From CALBPI01 sp039033695 (lineage in GTDB: Bacteria; Pseudomonadota; Gammaproteobacteria; Steroidobacterales; Woeseiaceae): DNA of 49,346 nucleotides. Under the pieces are notes generated by a model. That model did no database searches. It was not told the DNA's origin and saw only the letters and a program-made list of their open reading frames with translations. Both the position numbers and the translations under genes were made by a program. This document shows, piece after piece, positions 40,182-48,576 of this stretch (position 1 is the first letter of the stretch; the number at the start of each line of letters is the position of its first letter). The stretch covers positions 1-49,346 of the forward strand of contig JBCCCC010000007.1 of NCBI GenBank assembly GCA_039033695.1. The letters are read 5' to 3'.

Positions 40182-41515
40182 TTGTTCTTATCTCTCTGGC
40201 GTGGTCTGGGGCGCGCCTCACTCACCGGTTCGCGGCACCATGCGCAGTAACGCCAGTAATCACTGGCAATCGGCTGCTTGCATGTCCGACACGCCAGATC
40301 GTTACTACGCATTTGCCAACGACGCCTGACTTTGCTGCGACACCAAGGACAATAGCGCATATGCGCCATCAGCGGTTGTTTGCAGGCGCTATTGCTACAG
40401 CGCTCAATGTAGCGTTTATCGGCGAAGCGGCGCGTTGTCTCTGGCTCGAAGCCACTGCCATAGCACCAGGCGCAGTAATTCCAGTCGAGCTTCACGCCGC
40501 GCTCGCAGCGTGGGCACTGTGCCGGCATCGACGGCTCAGCACCCGCGGCCGGGTTATCCGTGCCACACCAGGGACAAGCTTGCATTTGCATTGCCACCGG
40601 CCCCTCGCAGCGTCGGCACTGGGCTTTGAGTTCCAGGTGTTGCCGATACTCTCGCCGGAACTCACGCCATTGCGCTTTGCGCCATGCCGGCTCACGCGCG
40701 TTCTTCGCCGGCCGTCTGCCTTTGCCCTTTTGCCGGCGCACCGCACTCGTTGCGTGCAAAAATGCTGCCAGCATGACGCCAGCGTCTCGATAGCGACGCC
40801 TCGGATCCGGGTCCATGGCTTTGCGCAGCATGGCCGAGAATGCCTCATTTGTTCGCGATAGCAGGCGTGCATGTTGCGAGGGCGGCCAGTCGAAAGGATA
40901 CTCTGGCAGCACGCCAGTGAACATCTGGTAGAACACGAGCCCAAGCGAGAACACGTCGGACGCCATGCGCGGTTTGCCCATGGCCTGCTCCGGCGCAATG
41001 TAGTCGATGGTGCCGGAACCAGAACCTTTTATCGTTCGTTTGCTGACCTTGGCAAAGCCAAAATCAGCAAGCCGCAATTGCTGTCCCTCAAATAAGATGA
41101 AGTTCTCTGGCTTGATATCGCAGTGAATCACGTTGTGCTCGTGTGCGTGTGCCAGCGCGCACAAGGCCTGTCCGCAAAACTCGACAGCCTGTGCATTGGC
41201 CATGCGCCGCTCGAGCCGCGATGCCAGCGATTCGATGCCCAGTGGCATCGCGATGACAAACCGCTCGCCAATAAACGATGCATTGTGAATGCTCAGGATA
41301 TTGGGATGCGATAGCTTGCTCGCAATGCGCACTTCCGACACAAAGTCAGATACCTCATCAATCCTGGCAGTAACCGTCAGCGGCAATTTCAACGCTACGG
41401 GTAGCTGCTGCACCGTATCGTACGCGTGGTAGACCTCTGCCAAGGGACCCAGCGCAAGACGTCGAACGATGCGGTACTTGCCAAGCAGTTGACGCGCGCG
41501 ATAGCTAGCGCCCAT
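40178..41515 (-). CDS. Ser/Thr protein kinase with four C-terminal zinc ribbons
   Basis: 445 residues from ATG 41515 (GTG 41530 would add five). Kinase domain: VALKLP lysine, IHCDIKPENFIL catalytic loop (non-RD, Cys before Asp), LADFGFAKV, IAPEQAMG. A basic linker (RRQKGKGRRPAKNAREPAWR) leads to four double-CxxC ribbons: CRRC/CPWC, CPRC/CAWC, CSNSAC/CPWC and CRTC/CAWC, which likely bind four zinc ions and a protein or nucleic-acid partner. No membrane segment, so cytoplasmic. First gene of the cluster, coupled to the PP2C gene. No good ribosome site at either start, so translation may be weak or leaderless. Confidence 0.9.
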   Translation of the reverse strand: MGASYRARQLLGKYRIVRRLALGPLAEVYHAYDTVQQLPVALKLPLTVTARIDEVSDFVSEVRIASKLSHPNILSIHNASFIGERFVIAMPLGIESLASRLERRMANAQAVEFCGQALCALAHAHEHNVIHCDIKPENFILFEGQQLRLADFGFAKVSKRTIKGSGSGTIDYIAPEQAMGKPRMASDVFSLGLVFYQMFTGVLPEYPFDWPPSQHARLLSRTNEAFSAMLRKAMDPDPRRRYRDAGVMLAAFLHATSAVRRQKGKGRRPAKNAREPAWRKAQWREFRREYRQHLELKAQCRRCEGPVAMQMQACPWCGTDNPAAGAEPSMPAQCPRCERGVKLDWNYCAWCYGSGFEPETTRRFADKRYIERCSNSACKQPLMAHMRYCPWCRSKVRRRWQMRSNDLACRTCKQPIASDYWRYCAWCREPVSEARPRPRQRDKNN

Positions 41516-41644
41516 CGCGAACCGAAACACAGGCGTTTTGAGGTGATGTCTCTGTCATCATTGCTAGGATACCGCAATGCTGGCGTGCATCCGACTCGCA
41601 CAATACTGCGAACCCAGAAACAACACTCAACATTGGAGTCAATC

Positions 41645-42385
41645 ATGGACCGCATTAGCAAACTTTCATTGATGGGCCTGGTCGGCGTGATGGCCATACT
41701 CACCGTCAGCAGCCCAGCGCTAGCCAAACCCGGCCAGAATTGGGCAATCGAGGGCTTTGAAGCCAGCTACAAGGTCAAGGTCGGCATTGCCAGTGCAGGC
41801 GCGGTCGTGCGCCTGAACGCGCTTGGCGACAACCGCTTCGAAATCGTTTCCGAAACGCGCGCCAAAGGTTTCGCATCCTTGTTTAAACGGGGCGAGGTCT
41901 ACGAGCGCGCTGTGTTTCAGTACGTCGATGGTGAAATCCTCGCAGAGTCCCTGGTCCGCAAGGATACGCTGAGCGCGGATGATCGAAACTGCGAGGTGTA
42001 CTACCGGCCACTGGAAAACGAGGCGACCGTGATCTACCAGGGCGAAGCGTCTATCGTGGAAATCCCGCGTGACACTTTTAACCCATTGCTCATGCAAATC
42101 GCGCTGATGCAGGATATGGCGCTCGGCAATACGCCGGAACGTTACAACATCCTCGATCATGCTGGACTCAAGTCTTTTGACGTGTCATTTGGCTCGGAGG
42201 GCTCGATTGACACGCCGACAGGCGCATACGCGGCTGTACCGGTTGATCTGGTCAATCTGCAAAGCAATGCCGGCACGCGCATGTGGGCGGCACCCGAGCA
42301 AGACTGGCTTGCCGTTGTTGTGGAAGCGCGCAAAGATGATGAGGTGAAAGCTGTGCTGAGACTGAGTAACCTTGAGGATAGTTAG
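41645..42385 (+). CDS. DUF3108 exported protein
   Basis: 246 residues. Signal peptide ending ALA before KPGQN, then a beta-rich DUF3108 body: EGFEASYKVKVGIASAGAVV, RFEIVSETRAKGFASLFKRG and the end DWLAVVVEARKDDEVKAVLR. Family members are periplasmic or outer-membrane associated and of unknown role. ATG 41645 has GGAG 7 bases upstream. It is divergent from the kinase cluster, sharing the 41516-41644 gap, and followed after 23 bp by rraA. Confidence 0.88.
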   Translation: MDRISKLSLMGLVGVMAILTVSSPALAKPGQNWAIEGFEASYKVKVGIASAGAVVRLNALGDNRFEIVSETRAKGFASLFKRGEVYERAVFQYVDGEILAESLVRKDTLSADDRNCEVYYRPLENEATVIYQGEASIVEIPRDTFNPLLMQIALMQDMALGNTPERYNILDHAGLKSFDVSFGSEGSIDTPTGAYAAVPVDLVNLQSNAGTRMWAAPEQDWLAVVVEARKDDEVKAVLRLSNLEDS

Positions 42386-42408
42386 CACAAGCCTCAGGAG
42401 TCCTTAGC

Positions 42409-42891
42409 ATGGGCGCGATCAGCACACCCGACCTTAGCGACAGCGCTGGAGATAGCGTCCAGGTACTCGCACCGATTCTCACAAGCTTCGGGCAAGTTAA
42501 AGCATTTGGTGGACAAGTCGTGACGATCAAGTGCTTTGAGGACAACTCGTTGGTCAAAGCACAAGGCAGCGTGCCAGGAGGAGGCCGGGTGCTGGTCGTC
42601 GACGGTGGTGGCTCGCCAAGACGAGCGCTCTTGGGCGATCAGATTGCACTGGCACTGTCGAACAACGGTTGGGCCGGCATTATTATCTATGGCTATGTGC
42701 GAGACGTCGACGCATTGGCGGCGACGGAACTGGGCATCCAGGCCATCGGCGCGATACCCGTAAAGACTGACAAGCGCGGACTTGGCGACCTTGATGTGCC
42801 GGTGCGCTTCGGAGGTGTCACATTCAACCCGGGAGACTGGGTCTATGCCGATCGCAACGGCGTACTTGTATCGAGTCAGGCGCTGATCTGA
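42409..42891 (+). CDS. rraA: RraA-family protein (regulator of RNase E activity)
   Basis: 160 residues, the family length. Typical features: ISTPDLSDSAGDSVQVLAPI, GGQVVTIKCFEDNSLVKAQG, LVVDGGGSPRRALLGDQIA and the C-terminal VRFGGVTFNPGDWVYADRNG. In E. coli RraA binds RNase E and inhibits it; many relatives are hydroxymethylglutarate/oxaloacetate aldolases, so an aldolase role is possible. ATG 42409 has AGGAG 9 bases upstream. Likely co-transcribed with the DUF3108 gene. Confidence 0.9.
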   Translation: MGAISTPDLSDSAGDSVQVLAPILTSFGQVKAFGGQVVTIKCFEDNSLVKAQGSVPGGGRVLVVDGGGSPRRALLGDQIALALSNNGWAGIIIYGYVRDVDALAATELGIQAIGAIPVKTDKRGLGDLDVPVRFGGVTFNPGDWVYADRNGVLVSSQALI

Positions 42892-42893
42892 CA

Positions 42894-42967
42894 CGGTCGA
42901 TAGCGCATCGGTGCTACCGATCTGAAACCGCAGGAATTTCGGTTTTACGGAGCTATCGTGATCACCG
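42894..42967 (+). ncRNA. Possible structured element with three-way junction
   Basis: Between rraA and the DUF533 gene. Outer stem CGATAGC/GCTATCG (42898-42904 with 42952-42958), extendable by CGGT/ACCG (42894-42897 with 42964-42967). It encloses hairpin ATCGGT-GCT-ACCGAT (42907-42921) and hairpin TGAAACCG/CGGTTTTA (42923-42930 with 42940-42947). All arms pair by inspection with one G-U. Could be a 5' leader structure, a processed RNA or a DNA cruciform. Confidence 0.45.
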
Positions 42968-43000
42968 ATCATGCGCGTCAGTGATACAAGGACAACAGTG

Positions 43001-43675
43001 ATGGTAGATATCAATAAGCTGGTCTCCGGCTTGAGCAAGAGCGGCGTCAGCTCCGGCTTGCTGGGCGGCCTCGCGGGCGGTGCGATTAGCGGCGCGCTCA
43101 TGTCGAAAAAAGGCCGCAAGACTGCGGGCTCACTACTCAAGATCGGTGGCATCGCCGCGATTGGCGGGCTGGCCTGGAATGCCTATCAGAAGTACCAGCG
43201 TCAGGAGCCAACAGCAGGCGCCGCGCGTGACGCGCAGCGCCCTGCCCAGCTCGAACACTTGAATCAACAACAATTCGACTTTGCGGTTGAGCCAACACAA
43301 ACAGAGAACAGCACCGCAATGTTGTTGGTGCAGTCAATGATTGCCGCAGCACTTTCCGACGGACACCTCAGCGCCGACGAGCAGGAAAGTATCTTCAGCC
43401 AAACCGACCACCTTGGTCTTGACGATGCAGAACAACTGATCATGCTCAAAGAGCTACGCAATCCAAAGTCAATGCGCGAGATAGTTGCCCTGGTCGACAG
43501 CCCCGCTGTTGCCGTTGAGGTTTATGCGGCCTCGTTGCTGGCCATCGATGAATACACGGATGCCGGCAAACTGTACTTGCAAAAGCTCGCGTTGCGCTTG
43601 AATCTGCCAGATGAGCTGATCGGTGAGATTCATGCCCAGGCGCATGCGGCGGCAGAGCCTATCGTCGCCGCCTAG
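43001..43675 (+). CDS. DUF533 (YebE-like) TerB-fold membrane-associated protein
   Basis: 224 residues. The N-terminus has a Gly-rich hydrophobic hairpin (GVSSGLLGGLAGGAISGALM; LLKIGGIAAIGGLAWNAYQK), probably membrane-inserting. The C-terminal helical domain (AMLLVQSMIAAALSDGHLSA to EIHAQAHAAAEPIVAA) has the acidic helix pattern of TerB-like folds. Matches DUF533/YebE, stress-associated inner-membrane proteins of unknown mechanism. ATG 43001 is preceded by AAGGA. Separated from rraA by the structured element. Confidence 0.88.
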   Translation: MVDINKLVSGLSKSGVSSGLLGGLAGGAISGALMSKKGRKTAGSLLKIGGIAAIGGLAWNAYQKYQRQEPTAGAARDAQRPAQLEHLNQQQFDFAVEPTQTENSTAMLLVQSMIAAALSDGHLSADEQESIFSQTDHLGLDDAEQLIMLKELRNPKSMREIVALVDSPAVAVEVYAASLLAIDEYTDAGKLYLQKLALRLNLPDELIGEIHAQAHAAAEPIVAA

Positions 43676-43712
43676 CACTGCGTGTCGCGAGCTGCGTGCC
43701 GGCTGCGCGCCG

Positions 43713-43751
43713 CACAAAAAAGGGTTGTGACCATCGTGGCCACAACCCTTT
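43713..43751. terminator. Bidirectional terminator between DUF533 gene and aceA
   Basis: 11-bp stem AAAGGGTTGTG (43719-43729) / CACAACCCTTT (43741-43751) between convergent genes. Read on the minus strand it is followed by TTTTTTGTG, so it is a good intrinsic terminator for aceA. It also closes the plus-strand unit. Confidence 0.85.
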
Positions 43752-43773
43752 GTCATTGCGGATCAGATAAAGA

Positions 43774-45105
43774 TCAGCTTGAGAACTGCTCTTCTTCAGT
43801 GGAGCCACTCAGCGCCGTCACCGATGACTCGCCACCTTGAATCACGGTGGTGACATCGTCAAAGTAGCCGGTGCCGACTTCCTGCTGGTGCGCGACAAAC
43901 GTGTAGCCCTTGTCGGCATCGGCGAACTCTTGCTCCTGCAGTCGTACGTACGCCGTCATGTCCTCGCGCGCGTAGTCATACGCCAGGTTGAACATACCGT
44001 TCCACATGTTGTGGACACCAGCCAAGGTGATGAACTGGTACTTGTAGCCCATTGCCCCGAGCTCACGCTGGAACTTGGCGATCGTTGCATCATCGAGGTT
44101 TTTCTTCCAGTTGAACGATGGTGAGCAGTTGTAAGCCAGCAGTTGATCGGGGTGCTCTGCACGAACCTGCTCAGCGAACTTCTTCGCCTCATCCAGGTTG
44201 GGCGTCGCGGTCTCACACCACAGCAAGTCCGCATAAGGGGCGTAGGCAATGCCGCGCGCAATAGCCTGGTCAATGCCAGCCTTCGTGCGATAGAAGCCCT
44301 CGGGCGAGCGCTCGCCGACAATGAACGGACGATCATATTCGTCCGAGTCGCTGGTGAGCAGATCTGCAGCATTCGCATCGGTTCGCGCCAGCACGATCGT
44401 CGGGACATCGGCAACATCCGCGGCGAGTCGAGCTGCGACCAGTTTCTGCACCGCCTCACGCGTCGGTACCAGCACTTTGCCACCCATGTGCCCGCATTTC
44501 TTGACCGACGCCAACTGATCTTCGAAATGCACACCCGCGGCGCCCGCTCCGATCATGGCTTTCATGAGCTCGAAAGCATTCAGCACGCCACCAAAGCCTG
44601 CTTCTGCATCGGCAACCACTGGTGCGAAATAGTCAATGTAACCTTCGTCGCCAGGGTTAACACCCTTTTGCCACTGGATCTGGTCGGCGCGCGCAAACGA
44701 ATTATTGATGCGTTCGATCACTTTGGGCACGGAGTCAACCGGATACAGGGACTGGTCCGGGTACATGGTCATACCGGAGTTATTGTCGGCAGCAACCTGC
44801 CAGCCGGACAAATAGATGGCCTGCACGCCAGCTTTGACTTGCTGAACTGCCTGCCCGCCGGTCAATGCACCCAGGCAATTGACGTAGTCTTTGCCGAACC
44901 GCTCTTTGGCGCCGCCGTTGACTAACGCCCATAGTTTTTCTGCACCGCGTCGCGCAATCGTGTTTTCGCGCTTCAGCGACCCGCGCAACCGAATAACATC
45001 GTCGGCGGAATACGGGCGGGTGACACCCTTCCAGCGTGGGTTGTTTTCCCAATCGTCAATCAGGCGCTGCTTCTCTGTATCGCGATCGTAGTTTCCGGTT
45101 TGCAT
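43774..45105 (-). CDS. aceA: Isocitrate lyase
   Basis: Cleaves isocitrate to succinate and glyoxylate, first glyoxylate-shunt enzyme. 443 residues. The catalytic signature KKCGHMGGKVLVPT is intact, with earlier ALTGGQAVQQVKAGVQAIYL, WQVAADNNSGMTMYPDQSLY and substrate-site segment YNCSPSFNWKKNL. ATG 45105 has GGAG 6 bases upstream. It competes with Icd for isocitrate; Icd activity is set by AceK encoded at the left of this window. Divergent from a LysR regulator, which may control it. Confidence 0.97.
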   Translation of the reverse strand: MQTGNYDRDTEKQRLIDDWENNPRWKGVTRPYSADDVIRLRGSLKRENTIARRGAEKLWALVNGGAKERFGKDYVNCLGALTGGQAVQQVKAGVQAIYLSGWQVAADNNSGMTMYPDQSLYPVDSVPKVIERINNSFARADQIQWQKGVNPGDEGYIDYFAPVVADAEAGFGGVLNAFELMKAMIGAGAAGVHFEDQLASVKKCGHMGGKVLVPTREAVQKLVAARLAADVADVPTIVLARTDANAADLLTSDSDEYDRPFIVGERSPEGFYRTKAGIDQAIARGIAYAPYADLLWCETATPNLDEAKKFAEQVRAEHPDQLLAYNCSPSFNWKKNLDDATIAKFQRELGAMGYKYQFITLAGVHNMWNGMFNLAYDYAREDMTAYVRLQEQEFADADKGYTFVAHQQEVGTGYFDDVTTVIQGGESSVTALSGSTEEEQFSS

Positions 45106-45161
45106 GGGTGACTCCGTGGTGAGTTGGGCTTCAATGCTCGAGATTGTAGCGATCCAGGTAT

Positions 45162-45190
45162 GTATAACTCTAGTCTATTATTGCTATAAT
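45162..45190 (+). promoter_or_regulatory. Extended -10 promoter of LysR gene in aceA/lysR divergent region
   Basis: TGCTATAAT (45182-45190) is a perfect extended -10 without a clear -35, 31 bp before GTG 45222. The AT-rich stretch 45162-45180 includes ATAA-N10-TTAT, a loose match to a LysR T-N11-A box that could serve both genes. Confidence 0.5.
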
Positions 45191-45221
45191 CAGCATTCAT
45201 TCTGTGAATGTGAGATCCATC

Positions 45222-46220
45222 GTGACGCTGGCCAAAACCGATCTCAACTTGCTCGTCTACCTTGATGTACTGCTACGCGAAGGCAATGTGACTCGCGCGG
45301 CGCAACAGCTTGGCATCAGCCAACCGGCGATGAGCAATGGCCTGCGGCGTCTGCGTGATGCATTCGATGATCCGCTGCTGGTACGCACGAGTGACGGTAT
45401 GACGCCGACGGAACGCGCCATGCAACTGCAGCCTCAAGTGCGCCAGGTACTGGCACAGGTCGAGCAGTTCGTGCAGCCCGTAACCGAATTCGATGCCGCT
45501 ACCAGCGAGCAAGTGTTTCGCATCATGTGCTCGGACTACGCAGAGGTTACGTTGCTGCCTGGCCTGCTCGGTTTACTGCGACGACAGGCGCCCAACATCA
45601 CGCTGGATATCATGACGCCCAGCGACGTGAATTTTCATGATGTCGAGCAAGGCAAAGTCGATCTGGTCATCAATCGGTTCGATGACCTGCCAAACTCATT
45701 TCATCAGACGATCCTGTGGCGTGACAGCTTCTCGTGCATCGTCTCGCGTCATGTGCAGCGCAGCGAGACATTGCGCCTGGACAACTACCTCGCGGCCCGG
45801 CATGTATGGGTCAGCAAGACCGGCATGGGCGTTGGGGTTGGCGTCGATCCGGACGACGTGCAGCGTCTTGGCTGGGTCGATGAGGCGCTTGATCGAATCG
45901 GCCAGAAGCGCAATATCGCCGTGTTTACGCGGCACTATCTCGTGGCCATGCAACACGCCGCGCAGCAAGATTTGATCGCCACTGTACCCTCGCGCGCTGC
46001 GGCGTTGTTTGCAGATCGTGGCGATGTACAAATTCTGCGGCCACCTTTTGACATACCCGATATCGATCTCACGATGGCCTGGAGCCCGTTGCTGCATAAC
46101 AATCCTGGGCACCGCTGGCTTCGGCGCCTGTTTCGAAGCGTCGCTGAAGAAACCCAGGCGCCCTCCGAATCGCACACGAGAACGTCGCGGGGCATATCCG
46201 CCCCTGGCGCCGTCGATTGA
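45222..46220 (+). CDS. LysR-family transcriptional regulator
   Basis: About 332 residues. N-terminal winged HTH of the LTTR type: DLNLLVYLDVLLREGNVTRA, AQQLGISQPAMSNGLRRLRD and FDDPLLVRTSDGMTPTERA. The C-terminal periplasmic-binding-like effector domain runs from QVFRIMCSDYAEVTLLPGLL to about 310. It resembles the NodD/LeuO/PbpR group. Three in-frame GTG codons (45204, 45210, 45222) could start it; 45222 gives the usual short leader before the HTH and leaves room after the predicted promoter. Placed between aceA and glcB, it is a candidate regulator of the glyoxylate shunt in response to acetyl-CoA or a C2 metabolite. Confidence 0.9.
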   Translation: MTLAKTDLNLLVYLDVLLREGNVTRAAQQLGISQPAMSNGLRRLRDAFDDPLLVRTSDGMTPTERAMQLQPQVRQVLAQVEQFVQPVTEFDAATSEQVFRIMCSDYAEVTLLPGLLGLLRRQAPNITLDIMTPSDVNFHDVEQGKVDLVINRFDDLPNSFHQTILWRDSFSCIVSRHVQRSETLRLDNYLAARHVWVSKTGMGVGVGVDPDDVQRLGWVDEALDRIGQKRNIAVFTRHYLVAMQHAAQQDLIATVPSRAAALFADRGDVQILRPPFDIPDIDLTMAWSPLLHNNPGHRWLRRLFRSVAEETQAPSESHTRTSRGISAPGAVD

Positions 46221-46362
46221 TTCGACGACTCGGCGCGACGCGCGCGGCCTGCACGCCGATCCGGGTATTCGTAGCATGAATGGTGAGCATAATTGTCATT
46301 CGCTGGATTAATCGATAACCGTCGCTGAAAATGCAACCACGAAGCCTAAAAGGAACCCATCC

Positions 46363-48543
46363 ATGAGCGAGCGAGTAGACAGGAACGGACTGGCTGTGGA
46401 TGCCGGTTTTGCCGATTTCATCGATGATGAGGCGTTACCGGGCAGCGGCATTGACTCGGACAGCTTCTGGGCCGCGCTCGCCGACATCACATCGCGCTTC
46501 ACCCCTCGCAACCGAGAATTGCTCGCCGAACGCGACGTCTTACAGACAAAGATCGATTTATGGCACCAGGCGCAGTCAGGCGAGTCGCACGATCATGCGG
46601 CCTACGTCGCGTTCCTGGGCGAAATCGGTTATCTGGTCGAACAGCCATCGCCGCTGCCACAGGTGACTACCAGCAACGTTGATACCGAGATTACCGAGCA
46701 ACCGGGGCCACAACTGGTCGTTCCCGTGATGAATGCGCGGTTTGCATTGAATGCTGCCAATGCCCGTTGGGGTAGCTTGTACGACGCATTGTATGGCACG
46801 GATGTAATTGACGAGGCCGACGGTGCAACGCGCGCTGGTGGGTACAACCCGGTTCGTGGCGCCAAGGTGATCGCCTGGGCACGGGCGTTTCTCGATAATG
46901 CCGTACCACTCGCGAATGGCTCGCATGCGGACGTGGCCGCCTATCGAATCAGCAACGGCGTATTGCAAGCGGAATTGGTCGACGGCACGACCACCAGCCT
47001 GAACGATCCAAATGCGCTGCAAGGCCTTCGCGGCGACAACGCGGCGCCCGGCGCCATCTTGCTGCGGCACAATGGCTTGCATATTGAGATCATCATTGAC
47101 CCGGCATCGCCTGTCGGCACGACAGACACCGCCGGCGTTGCCGATGTGATTCTCGAGTCCGCGATCACCACGATTCAGGACTGCGAAGACTCAGTCGCCG
47201 CCGTCGATGCCGCAGACAAGACAGTGGTCTATCGCAACTGGCTCGGCCTGATGCGAGGTGATTTGCAAGAGCAGTTTGCCAAAGGCGGTCGCACAATCAC
47301 CCGTAAGCTTGCGGCCGATCGTGACTACGTCGATGTCGACGGCAACGCGTTTACGCTGCCTGGCCGCAGTTTGTTGTTGGTGCGCAATGTCGGCCACCTG
47401 ATGACCAACCCTGTCATTCTGGATAGCAACGGCGACGAGATATTCGAAGGCCTGCTGGATGCGCTGGTCACAACGACACTGGCGTTGCATGACCTGGGTC
47501 GCGACAGCGGTGCGCGCAATAGTCGCACCGGTAGCGTGTATGTTGTCAAACCCAAGATGCACGGCCCAGAAGAGGCTGCCTTTACCGGCGAGACTTTTGA
47601 TGCGGTAGAAGATGCACTCGGACTGCCACGCAACACCGTCAAAATCGGCATCATGGATGAAGAGCGCCGCACAACGGTGAACCTTGCCAGTTGTATCGGA
47701 GCACTACCCGCGCGCGTTGTATTCATCAATACAGGCTTCCTTGATCGCACCGGTGATGAGATCCACACCAGCATGTTGATGGGCCCGATGATTCGCAAAG
47801 AGCCGATGAAACAACAACCATGGATCAAAGCCTATGAAGACTGGAATGTGGACATCGGACTGGCCTGCGGGTTGCAAGGCAAGGCGCAAATTGGCAAGGG
47901 AATGTGGGCCATGCCAGACGAGATGGCGAATATGGTGGCCAATAAGACCAACCACCCATTGGCAGGTGCCAACTGCGCATGGGTGCCATCGCCAACCGCA
48001 GCGACCTTACACGCCACGCACTACCATGAAATCGATGTTTTTGCGCGGCAACGCGAACTCACCAGTCGCAAGATGGCCGCGCTCGATGACATCCTGACCA
48101 TTCCCGTTGAGCCTGATCCGTCGCATTGGAGCAGTGAGGATATCCAGGCGGAGCTGGACAACAACATTCAAGGATTGCTCGGCTATGTCGTGCGTTGGAT
48201 CGAGCAAGGCGTCGGCTGCTCGAAGGTTCCGGATATTGACAACGTAGGGCTGATGGAAGACCGCGCGACGCTGCGCATTTCGAGTCAGCACTTGGCTAAC
48301 TGGCTGCACCATGGCGTTTGCTCTGACGAACAGATAACCGAAACGCTGCAACGTATGGCGGCTGTCGTAGATGCGCAGAATGCTCACGACCCGCAGTACC
48401 GCCCGATGGCAGGTAACTTTGAGACAAGCTATGCCTATCGTGCGGCGCAAGCGCTCATCTTTGAGGGCACTAAACAACCCAATGGGTATACCGAACCCTT
48501 GCTGCATGCCTGGCGCCTGCGCGCCAAAGCCGGCAACGGCTAG
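46363..48543 (+). CDS. glcB: Malate synthase G
   Basis: Condenses glyoxylate with acetyl-CoA to malate, second glyoxylate-shunt enzyme. 726 residues, the length of the monomeric G form. Motifs include NARFALNAANARWGSLYDAL, YRNWLGLMRGDLQEQF, YVVKPKMHGPEEAAFTGE, KIGIMDEERRTTVNLASCIG and the acetyl-CoA/catalytic region HYHEIDVFARQREL. AAAAGGAA precedes ATG 46363. Together with aceA it forms the shunt; the lysR gene lies between them. Confidence 0.97.
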   Translation: MSERVDRNGLAVDAGFADFIDDEALPGSGIDSDSFWAALADITSRFTPRNRELLAERDVLQTKIDLWHQAQSGESHDHAAYVAFLGEIGYLVEQPSPLPQVTTSNVDTEITEQPGPQLVVPVMNARFALNAANARWGSLYDALYGTDVIDEADGATRAGGYNPVRGAKVIAWARAFLDNAVPLANGSHADVAAYRISNGVLQAELVDGTTTSLNDPNALQGLRGDNAAPGAILLRHNGLHIEIIIDPASPVGTTDTAGVADVILESAITTIQDCEDSVAAVDAADKTVVYRNWLGLMRGDLQEQFAKGGRTITRKLAADRDYVDVDGNAFTLPGRSLLLVRNVGHLMTNPVILDSNGDEIFEGLLDALVTTTLALHDLGRDSGARNSRTGSVYVVKPKMHGPEEAAFTGETFDAVEDALGLPRNTVKIGIMDEERRTTVNLASCIGALPARVVFINTGFLDRTGDEIHTSMLMGPMIRKEPMKQQPWIKAYEDWNVDIGLACGLQGKAQIGKGMWAMPDEMANMVANKTNHPLAGANCAWVPSPTAATLHATHYHEIDVFARQRELTSRKMAALDDILTIPVEPDPSHWSSEDIQAELDNNIQGLLGYVVRWIEQGVGCSKVPDIDNVGLMEDRATLRISSQHLANWLHHGVCSDEQITETLQRMAAVVDAQNAHDPQYRPMAGNFETSYAYRAAQALIFEGTKQPNGYTEPLLHAWRLRAKAGNG

Positions 48544-48558
48544 CGCCGAGCCATGAAA

Positions 48559-48576
48559 CCGTCGCCTAGGCGACGG
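48559..48576. terminator. Palindromic hairpin between glcB and convergent gene
   Basis: CCGTCGC-CTAG-GCGACGG forms a 7-bp stem overlapping the stop codon of the minus-strand gene (48566-48568) and 16 bp after the glcB stop. No T-tract; possible shared transcription barrier. Confidence 0.45.

Noticed and set aside
27591..41515. Type VI secretion threonine-phosphorylation locus
   Set aside because: Kinase, PP2C and FHA fit, but no sheath, baseplate, Hcp, VgrG, TssJLM or ClpV genes are present in the window.
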